64,000 bases of DNA, taken from Hyphomonadaceae bacterium. Its GTDB lineage: Bacteria; Pseudomonadota; Alphaproteobacteria; Caulobacterales; Aquidulcibacteraceae. The notes under the pieces are model-generated. The model searched no databases, was not told where the DNA came from, and saw only the letters and a list, made by a program, of their open reading frames with translations. Positions 36,441-44,326 of this stretch are shown piece by piece. The DNA lies in contig JALHQO010000001.1 in assembly GCA_022841905.1 (NCBI GenBank), positions 1 through 64,000 of the forward strand, given 5' to 3'. The first letter of the stretch is position 1, and the number at the start of each line of letters is the position of its first letter. Made by a program: the position numbers and the translations under genes.

Positions 36441-38003
36441 ATGGCCGATATCTTCATTTCTTACGCCAGCGAAGACCGGGGCCGCGTTCGTCCGCTCGCC
36501 GATGCGCTGATCGCGCGCGGCTTCAATGTCTGGTGGGATCGTTCGCTCGCCGCCGGGCAGGACTACACCGCCATCATCGAGCGCGAGCTGAAAATCGCCA
36601 ACGCCGTCATCGTCGTCTGGACGGAAAGCTCGGCGCTTTCGACCTTCGTGCGCGATGAAGCCGGCCGCGCTCGTGATGAAGGCCGGCTCGTGCCGGTGAT
36701 GCTCGACCGCGTCAGCATTCCGCTCGGCTTCGGCGCGTTCCAAGCCGAAGACTTTACCAAGTGGAATGGCGGCGCCAACGCGCCGCAAATGATGCTGCTT
36801 GAAGAAGTGTTGAAGGCGAAGATCGCCGGCCGCGAAATCGACGGCAGTGAAATCGCGCGCCGTCGTCGCAGCTTGGGCAACCGCATCCGCATCGTCTCAG
36901 TGCTTACGGTGCTCGCTCTGGTGGTCGGCATTGCTGCTGGCGGGCGTTATCTGATCGCGCCGCCGGACACCGAAGTGACGCAAGAAGATCTGCGCGCCGA
37001 ATTGCTGCGCTTGTTGGCTGAAGGCCAGCTGACGCCGGAGCAGGCGATCACGCTGGCGCAATTGCTCGAAGCCGGCGCGCTCGGAGAAACGCAAAGCGCC
37101 GGTCTGCAAACCGACGGCTCATCGCCCGCAGCGCCGGGCGCGGAAACGCGCACCGCCGATGTCGAGGGCGTTGTCAGCGAAGCCTCGTTCGAAGCCGCCG
37201 CAAGCGACACCTATCGCGAAGCGTTCGCTGCACTTGCGGCTCACCCGGACGCGCAAGTCCGCCTCGCCGTCGCGCAAATGGCCAGCGACACCTCCCGCCA
37301 AGCCGCCATGCAAACGCTCTGGACCTACGCCCAAGCCAATCCGGACGATCCGCTGCGTGAGCAGATTTATTTGCTCTGCGGCTCGGTCGGCGAAGCCAAT
37401 GACGATCCGCTCGGCCAGCGCGCTTTGGAGCAGGCGGTCAACATCGCGCCGCGTAATCCTGGCACTTGGCGCATGCTCTCGCGCTCGTATGAGCGCATGA
37501 ACAGAAGCGGCGAAGCCGCTGCCGCCGCCGCCGTCTCGGAAGGCGTGGAAGCGCAGAACGCGGGTCAAACCGCGGAGGCCGAGCAGCAGCTGCAAGTCGC
37601 ATTGCCGCAACTGAACGCCGTCGTGGCCGCCCCCGTCGCCTCCGAACTTGGCGACATCGCTGTGCAACGCCAAGATTGGTCGGGCGCCAGCGCCCGCTAT
37701 GAGCGCGCCTATCGTCTGCGCGAAGAAAGCGCTGAACGCTCCCCAGACTCGCCGGCCGCCGGCGTGCTCGAAGCCGATGCGCAGCAGCTCGTCATGTCGC
37801 TCGATCGTTCGGGTCGTACGCGCGAAGCATGCGAGCGTTTGCGCCAGGCGCAGGAAGCGCACGAAGTCGCGACGCCGGACGAGGAATTGCTGCAACGCTG
37901 CCAACGCTTGCGCGTCAATATCGATCAACGCGTGCAGATGGCCCCGCAACTCCGCCTGCAACCGCAAATGCAACGCGTCGCGCCGGCGCCAGCAACGCCT
38001 TAA
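36441..38003 (+). CDS. TIR domain - membrane helix - TPR-like protein
   Basis: A 520-residue protein. The TIR domain (about 1-130) has DIFISYASEDR, GFNVWWDRSLAAGQD and VIVVWTESSALSTFVRDEAGRA; Glu73 sits where bacterial TIR NADases keep the catalytic Glu. A membrane helix follows (about 150-170, VSVLTVLALVVGIAAGGRYL). The rest is an acidic linker and TPR-like helical repeats (about 250-500) that should lie in the periplasm. TIR domains in bacteria can cleave NAD or act as adaptors. No partner such as ThsA or an Argonaute is encoded nearby. I chose ATG 36441; the frame is open further upstream. It shares its stop with rsmD (TTAA). Confidence 0.82.
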   Translation: MADIFISYASEDRGRVRPLADALIARGFNVWWDRSLAAGQDYTAIIERELKIANAVIVVWTESSALSTFVRDEAGRARDEGRLVPVMLDRVSIPLGFGAFQAEDFTKWNGGANAPQMMLLEEVLKAKIAGREIDGSEIARRRRSLGNRIRIVSVLTVLALVVGIAAGGRYLIAPPDTEVTQEDLRAELLRLLAEGQLTPEQAITLAQLLEAGALGETQSAGLQTDGSSPAAPGAETRTADVEGVVSEASFEAAASDTYREAFAALAAHPDAQVRLAVAQMASDTSRQAAMQTLWTYAQANPDDPLREQIYLLCGSVGEANDDPLGQRALEQAVNIAPRNPGTWRMLSRSYERMNRSGEAAAAAAVSEGVEAQNAGQTAEAEQQLQVALPQLNAVVAAPVASELGDIAVQRQDWSGASARYERAYRLREESAERSPDSPAAGVLEADAQQLVMSLDRSGRTREACERLRQAQEAHEVATPDEELLQRCQRLRVNIDQRVQMAPQLRLQPQMQRVAPAPATP

Positions 38004-38572
38004 ACGGCGCGCAGGAACAGCACTTTCGCGGCGCCATAGTCGCGCGTGTCGAGGAGTTCAAAGCCGGGCGTTTGAGGCGTCTCATCGGCGGCGCACTCGA
38101 AGATGACGAGCGCGTCGGCGGTGATCCAGCCGCCTTTGCTCAAGCCCGCCAGCGCGCGTTCGCCGAGGTCTTTGTGATAGGGAGGATCAAGGAAAACGAG
38201 ATCGAACGGTTCGCCCAAGCCGGCAGGCTTCAAACCCAAATCGGTCGCGTCGCGGCGATGGATGCGGGTGTTGCCGAACAGGCCAAGTGCTTCGATGTTG
38301 TCGCGGATCGCCCCGCGCGCAGCGGCTTCGGTCTCGACGAACAACGCAAACGCAGCCCTCCGCGACATCGCCTCCAGCCCAAGCGCACCGGAGCCGGCAA
38401 ACAGATCGAGCACCCGCCGGCCCTCGATTCCTGTCGCCCAAGGCGCATGCGCCAAAATGTTGAACACCGCCTCGCGCGCACGATCGCCGGTCGGCCGGGT
38501 ATCGCGGCCCGCGGGGGCGGTGATGGCCCGCCCTTTGAATTGTCCGCCCACAATGCGCATTCGCCCGCTCAT
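38000..38572 (-). CDS. rsmD: 16S rRNA (guanine(966)-N2)-methyltransferase RsmD
   Basis: A 190-residue methyltransferase that modifies G966 of 16S rRNA in the small subunit. MRIVGGQFKGRAI and the TRPTGDRAREAVFNIL region are family marks, followed by DLFAGSGALGLEAMSR and the catalytic FLDPPY. ATG 38572 starts MSGRMRIVGG; ATG 38560 is equally possible. The 3' end shares 4 nt with the convergent TIR gene. Confidence 0.92.
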   Translation of the reverse strand: MSGRMRIVGGQFKGRAITAPAGRDTRPTGDRAREAVFNILAHAPWATGIEGRRVLDLFAGSGALGLEAMSRRAAFALFVETEAAARGAIRDNIEALGLFGNTRIHRRDATDLGLKPAGLGEPFDLVFLDPPYHKDLGERALAGLSKGGWITADALVIFECAADETPQTPGFELLDTRDYGAAKVLFLRAV

Positions 38573-38736
38573 GCGATGGGACGGGGCGATAATCAATCCA
38601 ACAGCGGCGGTTTGGGGTTACGCTTCCAGGTGGGGGAGGATGGCCGCGCCAAATGTCGCGCCGCGGACGGGGTGGCCCGCTTGACCGCGTTCGCGCCCCC
38701 CCGCAGAAGAACCGCCAGACTTGGGAGCTGAACCGC

Positions 38737-39441
38737 TTGGAAAATTTGGCCGCGCACTTTGCGGATTTGTTCAATCCCGATCTGGCTGTTGCGAACTTCG
38801 CGGCGCTGTTCTCGGTCATCCTGATCGACCTGGCGCTGGCCGGTGACAACGCGGTCGCGGTCGGCCTAGCGGCGGCGGCCCTGCCTGCGGCGCAGCAGCG
38901 GCGCGCGATCTTCTGGGGCATCGTCGTTGCCCTGGTTCTGCGCATCGTTTTCGCGACGGTGACGCAACAGCTGCTCGCCATTCCGGGTCTTTTGCTCGCC
39001 GGCGGCTTGCTGCTGTTCTGGGTGGCGTGGCGGATGTGGGACGATCTGCGCAAGCATCAGCCCGTCATGGTCGGCGATCCGGTCGCCGGTGAACACGCCG
39101 CCGAAAACATCGCCTCAGGCGGCAAGGTGCCGAAGACCTTCATGAGCGCGCTCATGACGATCATCATCGCCGACGTGTCGATGTCGCTCGATAACGTGCT
39201 CGCGGTGGCGGCAGTGGCGCGGCACAATGAAGTGATCATGTGGTTCGGCTTGATCCTGTCGGTCATCATGATGGGTGTCGCGGCGAGCTTGATTGCACGC
39301 GTGATCGATAAGTACCGCTGGATCGCGGTCGTCGGCATCGTGATCATCATCTTCGCCGGCTTCCGCATGGTCTGGGAAGACGGTCACAACTTCTTCCCGG
39401 CCTACATCCCCGGCGTGCCCGGCTTCCTCGGCGGGCACTAG
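38737..39441 (+). CDS. TerC/YkoY-family membrane protein
   Basis: A protein of about 234 residues with seven helices and the paired acidic motifs of the family, LIDLALAGDNAVAV and IIIADVSMSLDNVLAVAAV. TerC-family proteins export manganese or act in metalation of secreted proteins. I place the start at TTG 38737 because GGGAG lies about 9 nt upstream. An earlier in-frame ATG at 38653 would add a non-hydrophobic, basic leader. The stop overlaps that of rluB as CTAG. Confidence 0.85.
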   Translation: MENLAAHFADLFNPDLAVANFAALFSVILIDLALAGDNAVAVGLAAAALPAAQQRRAIFWGIVVALVLRIVFATVTQQLLAIPGLLLAGGLLLFWVAWRMWDDLRKHQPVMVGDPVAGEHAAENIASGGKVPKTFMSALMTIIIADVSMSLDNVLAVAAVARHNEVIMWFGLILSVIMMGVAASLIARVIDKYRWIAVVGIVIIIFAGFRMVWEDGHNFFPAYIPGVPGFLGGH

Positions 39442-40187
39442 GCGAAGTCTTTGCCGAGCTGATCCTTGAGCATCTTGCGCGGAATTTCTTCCACCGCGCC
39501 GGGCTCAAGCGCGCCCAACTGAAACGGCCCGTACGAGACGCGGATGAGCCGGTTCACTTTCAGCCCCAGTGCATCGAGCACGCGCCGCACTTCGCGGTTC
39601 TTGCCTTCGGTGATGGCGACATTGATCCAGGAATTCGCTCCCTGCCCACGTTCAAGTTGCGCATCGATCGAGCCGTAACGCATGCCATCAACCGTGATGC
39701 CGTCTTTCAGGTGATCCAATTCTTCTTGCGTAACCCGCCCAAAGGCCCGCGCCCGATAGCGCCGCACCCAGCCATTCGAGGGCAGCTCAAGTTTGCGCGC
39801 CAGTTCGCCGTCATTGGTCAACAGCAGCAAACCTTCGGAGGTCAGATCCAATCGCCCCACCGAAATCACGCGCGGCAGGTTCTCCGGCAAATGCTCAAAC
39901 ACGGTCGGCCGCCCAGCCGGATCGCGGTGGGTCGTCACGAGGCCCGTGGGCTTGTGGTAACGCCAAACCCGCGTCGCCTCGGCCGCGCCAATCGGGCGGC
40001 CATCGACCTGCACTTTGTCGGCCTGGGTCACCTTCACAGCCGGCGTATCCAGCACCGTGCCATTGAGCTTCACCCGACCCTCAGCGATCAGGCGCTCGGC
40101 GTCACGGCGCGAGCAAACGCCAGCGCGGGCCAGGAACTTGGCAATGCGTTCGCCGTCCGGGCTAGAAGAGGGGGGTGAGGATGTCAT
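39438..40187 (-). CDS. rluB: 23S rRNA pseudouridine synthase RluB family
   Basis: A 249-residue pseudouridine synthase. An N-terminal S4 domain (IAKFLARAGVCSRRDAERLI) is followed by the RsuA/RluB core: YHKPTGLVTTHRDP, GRLDLTSEGLLLLTNDG with the catalytic Asp, and EGKNREVRRVL. The size and TTHRDP loop favour RluB (U2605 of 23S rRNA) over RsuA. Its start codon overlaps that of the divergent ABM gene. Confidence 0.88.
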   Translation of the reverse strand: MTSSPPSSSPDGERIAKFLARAGVCSRRDAERLIAEGRVKLNGTVLDTPAVKVTQADKVQVDGRPIGAAEATRVWRYHKPTGLVTTHRDPAGRPTVFEHLPENLPRVISVGRLDLTSEGLLLLTNDGELARKLELPSNGWVRRYRARAFGRVTQEELDHLKDGITVDGMRYGSIDAQLERGQGANSWINVAITEGKNREVRRVLDALGLKVNRLIRVSYGPFQLGALEPGAVEEIPRKMLKDQLGKDFA

Positions 40188-40506
40188 GTTCGCCGTGATC
40201 TATCGCTGGCAGGTCGTACCAGGGCTCGAGGCGCAATTCGAGCTAGGCTGGAAGCGCGGCACTGAGCGGATCGCCGCGGAGTTCGGCGGCTGGGGCTCCA
40301 GGCTCCACAAAGGCGAAAACGGCGCCTACGTCGCTTATGCCCAATGGCCCGATGAGGCGACCTGGAAGCACGCCATGGAAAGCCGCATGCACCATTCCGA
40401 TGACGAAGCCCGGCGCATGTACCGCGAAGCCATCGTGCCGGACACGTTCGAGACGCTGTTTGCGGCCGAGGTCGTCGAAGATTTGCTGGAGCTGCGCCGG
40501 CCGTGA
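40186..40506 (+). CDS. antibiotic biosynthesis monooxygenase (ABM) domain protein
   Basis: A 106-residue dimeric alpha/beta-barrel type protein. FAVIYRWQVVPGLEAQFELGW, and AYAQWPDEATWKHAM are typical of ABM proteins, which include small oxygenases and heme-degrading enzymes; the substrate is unknown. It is coupled to tadA by a GTGA overlap. Its ATG overlaps the rluB start within CATG, so one of the two probably lacks a standard leader. Confidence 0.82.
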   Translation: MFAVIYRWQVVPGLEAQFELGWKRGTERIAAEFGGWGSRLHKGENGAYVAYAQWPDEATWKHAMESRMHHSDDEARRMYREAIVPDTFETLFAAEVVEDLLELRRP

Positions 40507-40955
40507 GCGACGAAGATCATATGGGCCGGGCCTTGGCGTTAGCGCGGGCGGCGGCGGACGCAGGCGAGGCGCCGATCGGGTGCGTCATCGTCGATGGCGC
40601 GGGCGAAGTGATTGCCGAAGGCGCCAATGCGCCGATCGCGCTGCACGATCCAACAGCCCATGCTGAAATCATCGCTCTACGGCAGGCGGCGGCGGCGCTG
40701 GAGAATTATCGCCTCAAGCCCGGCCTCACGCTTTATGTGACGCTGGAACCCTGCGCCATGTGCGCCGGCGCTATCTCGAACGCCCGCATCGCGCGCGTGG
40801 TGTACGGCGCGAGCGATCCCAAGGGCGGCGGGGTCGCCCATGGGGCGCGCCTGTTTGACCAGCCGACCTGTCACTGGAAGCCTGCGGTGACGAGCGGCGT
40901 CTGCGCTGATGATGCATCGAAACTGCTCAAGGATTTTTTCAAGGCGCGCAGATAA
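40503..40955 (+). CDS. tadA: tRNA-specific adenosine deaminase TadA
   Basis: A 150-residue zinc deaminase that converts A34 to inosine in tRNA-Arg(ACG). The catalytic HAEIIAL and zinc motif PCAMCAGAI are intact, and the N-terminal MGRALALARAAADAGEAPIG is typical. The GTG start overlaps the ABM stop (GTGA). The gene is normally essential. Confidence 0.93.
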   Translation: MSDEDHMGRALALARAAADAGEAPIGCVIVDGAGEVIAEGANAPIALHDPTAHAEIIALRQAAAALENYRLKPGLTLYVTLEPCAMCAGAISNARIARVVYGASDPKGGGVAHGARLFDQPTCHWKPAVTSGVCADDASKLLKDFFKARR

Positions 40956-40963
40956 GAGAGCCA

Positions 40964-41404
40964 ATGACCCTCCCCGAAACACAGACCCTCTATTTCGAAG
41001 ACGTCAGCCTCGGCATGCGCGAGTCGTATTCCAAGCACGTCAAATCGTCGGACGTCGTCGGCTTCGCCGAGATCAGCGGCGACCGCAATCCGATCCATCT
41101 CTCCGAACACTTCGCGGCGCAAACGCCGTTTGGCGGCCGCATCGCGCACGGGCTTTATACGGCGAGTTTGATCTCCGCCGTCATCGGCACGCGGCTGCCG
41201 GGACCGGGGGCGATCTATATTTCGCAGACGCTACGCTTTCTCGCGCCGGTGCGTATCGGCGACACGGTGGTGGCGAGTGTCGAGATCGTGGAGCTGCTCG
41301 AGAAGGGCCGGCGCGCAAAGCTGCGCTGCGAGTGCAAGGTCGGCGATACGCTGGTGCTCGAAGGCGAAGCGGAAGTGAAGATACCGGCGCGGCCCACCGC
41401 TTAA
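40964..41404 (+). CDS. MaoC-like dehydratase / enoyl-CoA hydratase
   Basis: A 146-residue single hotdog protein. The hydratase-2 motif SGDRNPIHLSEHFA with FGGRIAHGLYTASLISAVIG holds the catalytic Asp and His. It should hydrate (R)-specific enoyl-CoA, or act on related thioesters. It starts 9 nt after tadA. A family B repeat follows directly. Confidence 0.88.
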   Translation: MTLPETQTLYFEDVSLGMRESYSKHVKSSDVVGFAEISGDRNPIHLSEHFAAQTPFGGRIAHGLYTASLISAVIGTRLPGPGAIYISQTLRFLAPVRIGDTVVASVEIVELLEKGRRAKLRCECKVGDTLVLEGEAEVKIPARPTA

Positions 41405-41474
41405 GGATCGCGGGTCTTCAGACCCGCATCTTTTCTTCGGGCGCTTGAAGCGCGGGTCTGAAGACCCGCGGTCC
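41405..41474. repeat. palindromic repeat, family B, copy 3
   Basis: Two 23-bp arms with one mismatch flank a 24-nt spacer. The left arm holds GCGGGTCTTCAGACCCGC (41410-41427) and the right arm its reverse complement (41452-41469). It fills the gap between the convergent MaoC and ribF genes and could act as a shared terminator-like hairpin. Confidence 0.85.
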
Positions 41475-41476
41475 GT

Positions 41477-42406
41477 TTAAGCGTCAACCAACGCCCGCCT
41501 TGCATTGATCACGTCCTGCGTCATTTGCCGGCGCAGGGCGTTGGTGTCGTCGAACTTATCCTCCCCCCTCAGGAACGCGATAAGCTCGACCTCGATATGT
41601 TTGCCGTAAAGATCGCCGCTGAAATCGAACAGGTGCGCCTCGAGCAACGGCTCGGGCAGCGCGCCAACCGTGGGGTTCACGCCCACGCTCGCGGCGCCCG
41701 GCAACAACACGCCGTCGCCCAGATCGACGCGCACCGCGTAAACGCCAAGACGCGGGCGGACGTAGTCGCCGAGCGCCAGGTTCGCGGTCGGGAAGCCGAA
41801 ATCGCGCCCGCGCTGAAAGCCGCGCTGTACTTCACCTGCGATCGCCCAGGGCCGCGTCAGCATGGCGCGCGCCTTATCCATCTCGCCCGCAGCGATCGCC
41901 TCACGGATAGCGGTGGAGGAAATCCGCGCGCCATCCGCGCCGCTGATTTCCCCGATGACATCGACGGTAAAGCCAAATTCCGCGCCGAGCTTCGTCAAAC
42001 TCGCGACATCGCCCATGCGTTTATGACCAAAGCGAAAGTCATCGCCGACACTGACATGCGCGGCGCCAAGCGCGTCCTTCAGCAGCTTCTCCGCAAACAC
42101 CCGATCGCTCGACGCCGCCAACGGCGCGTCGAAGCCGATCTCGAACACCTCTTCGACGCCGAGGTCCGCCAAAGCGCGGGCGCGCTGCGCGTTGCTCTGC
42201 AAGCGAAAGGGCGGCGCGTCGGGCTGGAAGAAGCGGCGCGGATGCGGCGCAAACACCGCCGCGCCCAGATTGATGCCACGCTCATCGGCGACAGCACGTG
42301 CGGACTCGATCACCGCCTGGTGCCCCAAATGCACGCCATCGAAATTGCCGAGCGCAATCGCAGCGCCGCGCGCATCTTCGGGAACGGAGGGGGAGGGAGA
42401 CGTCAT
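41477..42406 (-). CDS. ribF: bifunctional riboflavin kinase / FAD synthetase RibF
   Basis: A 309-residue enzyme that makes FMN and FAD from riboflavin. The N-terminal FAD synthetase has GNFDGVHLGHQAV and the second nucleotide site SSTAIREAI. The C-terminal riboflavin kinase has RGFQRGRDFGFPTANL. Both halves are complete. Divergent from the response regulator with a 262-nt gap. Confidence 0.93.
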   Translation of the reverse strand: MTSPSPSVPEDARGAAIALGNFDGVHLGHQAVIESARAVADERGINLGAAVFAPHPRRFFQPDAPPFRLQSNAQRARALADLGVEEVFEIGFDAPLAASSDRVFAEKLLKDALGAAHVSVGDDFRFGHKRMGDVASLTKLGAEFGFTVDVIGEISGADGARISSTAIREAIAAGEMDKARAMLTRPWAIAGEVQRGFQRGRDFGFPTANLALGDYVRPRLGVYAVRVDLGDGVLLPGAASVGVNPTVGALPEPLLEAHLFDFSGDLYGKHIEVELIAFLRGEDKFDDTNALRRQMTQDVINARRALVDA

Positions 42407-42586
42407 TCGTTCACAAAGTCTTGCGTTTTAGCCAGATTGCAGCGGCGTCCATTGCCAAAGCATGACTGGGTGCTGGTGTCGATGCGTGCGCGTTCACTCA
42501 TGCTTAAGCGCTACTTTACCGAAAATTCTCAGGTCTTTGCTATCTGTGACGGCATAACACGGCGCAATAATAGCCGGGTAACGTCT

Positions 42587-42619
42587 CGCCGCCGGATTGT
42601 GCACCCCGATCCGGCGGCG
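42587..42619. promoter_or_regulatory. perfect 11-bp hairpin in the leader of the receiver gene
   Basis: CGCCGCCGGAT and ATCCGGCGGCG form a perfect stem with an 11-nt loop, 50 nt upstream of the receiver start. No T-run follows. It may be a leader structure or an operator; nothing else decides this. Confidence 0.4.
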
Positions 42620-42668
42620 TGCCGGGCCCCACAAAAAACGCGCTGCGGGTTGTGGGAGACGAGCGCCA

Positions 42669-43052
42669 ATGTCTGTTTCGCTGACAATGCCGATCCTGAT
42701 CGTGGACGATTACAACACCATGATCCGTATCCTGCGGAACCTGCTGCGCCAGCTCGGCTTCACCAATATCGACGAAGCCTCGGACGGGCGCACCGCGCTC
42801 GCCAAGATGCAATCCAAGACCTACGCGCTTGTCATCTCCGATTGGAGCATGGCGTCGATGTCGGGCTTGGAACTTCTGAAACACGTCCGCGCCAACGAAC
42901 GCACCGCGGAAACGCCGTTCGTGATGATGGCCAACGACAACGAGGATGGCGCGGTCGCGGAAACGCGCGCCGGCGCGAACTCGTATCTGGTGAAGCCGTT
43001 CACGGCGCAAGCGCTGAAAGAGCGCCTCATGCCTGTCATCGGCGCGTTCTAG
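42669..43052 (+). CDS. single-domain response regulator (CheY-like) with altered switch residues
   Basis: A 127-residue receiver domain. The acid pair Asp13/Asp14, the phospho-acceptor Asp58 (in VISDWSM), Tyr106 and Lys109 (YLVKPF) are present. The switch Thr/Ser is replaced by Ala88 (VMMAND), and the Pro after the phosphorylation loop is Ala62. It should still be phosphorylated, but the switch may differ from normal CheY. No kinase gene is nearby. Confidence 0.85.
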   Translation: MSVSLTMPILIVDDYNTMIRILRNLLRQLGFTNIDEASDGRTALAKMQSKTYALVISDWSMASMSGLELLKHVRANERTAETPFVMMANDNEDGAVAETRAGANSYLVKPFTAQALKERLMPVIGAF

Positions 43053-43060
43053 TCAGCCTC

Positions 43061-43098
43061 AAAAAGCAACGAGCGCGACGGGCAACCCGTACGCGCTC
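43061..43098 (-). terminator. Rho-independent terminator of the H1-like gene
   Basis: On the minus strand GAGCGCG and CGCGCTC flank GTACGGGTTGCCCGTC, forming a strong hairpin. It is followed by GTTGCTTTTT, with the T-run at 43061-43065. It lies 26 nt past the stop of the minus-strand H1-like gene. Confidence 0.7.
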
Positions 43099-43123
43099 GG
43101 CTTCGATCGGACCTGAAAACGCG

Positions 43124-43429
43124 TTAGCGCTTCATCGCGCCTTTCTTCTTCGCAGCCTTTTTCGGCGCGGCCTTCTTCATGGTCTTTTTCGCGACAGGCT
43201 TCTTGGCGGCGGCCTTTTTCGGTGCGGACGCCGCTTTGGCGGTTTTCTTCTTCGCCGTCTTCTTCTTGGCTTTCGTCACAGCGACCGCGGTTTCGCTGGC
43301 GCTCTTTGTGCGCAGGTCAGCCGCGTGGGCGCGCTTGAACGTCTGGATATCCTTGAACGCCCCATCCTTGCCGCGGACCGCGTAAAGCTTGGTCCCCTTG
43401 GTGGTGCGATGCGTGGTTCTACGCGCCAT
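43124..43429 (-). CDS. lysine/alanine-rich H1-like nucleoid protein
   Basis: A 101-residue protein. The first half is a small ordered region (ARRTTHRTTKGTKLYAVRGKDGAFKDI); the second is a run of KK, AAKK and APKKAA motifs, as in histone H1-like bacterial tails. It should bind DNA non-specifically by charge. The lysine runs are unusual beside the arginine-rich neighbours. A terminator follows. Confidence 0.8.
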   Translation of the reverse strand: MARRTTHRTTKGTKLYAVRGKDGAFKDIQTFKRAHAADLRTKSASETAVAVTKAKKKTAKKKTAKAASAPKKAAAKKPVAKKTMKKAAPKKAAKKKGAMKR

Positions 43430-43476
43430 GTTTGGCTCCTGAAATGATCAACGCGCAGAGCCTAGTCCGAGTCGGC

Positions 43477-44247
43477 TCAAACCGCAGTCTGGCCGCCGTC
43501 GATGACGAAAGTCTGGCCGGTGGTGAACGCGCCCGCTTTGCCAGCGAGGAACACAGCCATGCCGGCGATTTCGTCCGGCTCGCCGATGCGGCCGAGCGGC
43601 GCGCGCGAGGTCGCCGCTTTCAGAATGTCTGGATTTTCCCAGAGCGCGCGCGCGAAATCGGTTTTGATCAGGCCGGGCGCAATGGTGTTGACGCGGATAT
43701 TGTCGGGTCCGAACTCGGCGGCCAGGTTACGCGCCAGCGCCATGTCGGCGGCTTTCGAGATGCCGTAGGCGCCGATCACCGGCGTTCCGCGTACGCCCGC
43801 GATCGACGACACCAGGATGATCGAGCCATCTTTGCGCGCGCGCATTTGCGGCGCCACCATCTGGATGAGCCAGTGATTGGAGACGATATTGTTCTGCAGA
43901 ATCTTGTTGAACTGATCGTCGTTCATATTTCCCATCGGCCCGAAATAGGGGTTCGATGCGGCGTTGCAGACGAGAATATCGATCTTGCCGAACGCCGTGT
44001 TGGTTTCATCGACAAGCTGCTGCAGCGCTTCTTTGACGGCGATGTTGCACGCCACAGCGATCGCGGCTTTGCGCCCGACGGCCTCGTTGATCTCTTTCAC
44101 CACCTCTTCGCACGCATCGAGTTTGCGCGAGGAGACGACGACGTTAGCGCCTTGTTCCGCAAGCCGGTGCGCGATGGCTTTGCCGATGCCTTTGGAGGAG
44201 CCGGTGACGATGGCGCTCTTGCCGGTCAGATCGAAGAGATTGGCCAT
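43477..44247 (-). CDS. SDR-family oxidoreductase
   Basis: A 256-residue short-chain dehydrogenase. The cofactor turn TGSSKGIG (about 14-21), NAAS, catalytic Ser in VSSIAG, and YGISK with Tyr and Lys are intact, and it ends with a typical GQTFVIDGGQT. It is of the classical type. The family includes many alcohol and 3-ketoacyl reductases; the substrate is not shown. Confidence 0.88.
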   Translation of the reverse strand: MANLFDLTGKSAIVTGSSKGIGKAIAHRLAEQGANVVVSSRKLDACEEVVKEINEAVGRKAAIAVACNIAVKEALQQLVDETNTAFGKIDILVCNAASNPYFGPMGNMNDDQFNKILQNNIVSNHWLIQMVAPQMRARKDGSIILVSSIAGVRGTPVIGAYGISKAADMALARNLAAEFGPDNIRVNTIAPGLIKTDFARALWENPDILKAATSRAPLGRIGEPDEIAGMAVFLAGKAGAFTTGQTFVIDGGQTAV

Positions 44248-44326
44248 GGGTTTTGCTCCTGCTATGTGCGCCCCAGTCTAGGCGGCGCAAGCGCGGGCGG
44301 TCTAGGCTGACGTTGGAGGAAGCGTG

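Noticed and set aside
36441-38003. Thoeris or CBASS-type defence system around the TIR gene
   Set aside because: No ThsA, cyclase, Argonaute or other effector partner lies in the flanks; the neighbours are rsmD and unknown frames.
41525-43447. 640-codon plus-strand frame
   Set aside because: It is antisense to ribF and runs in another frame over the receiver and H1-like genes. It has no recognisable domain.
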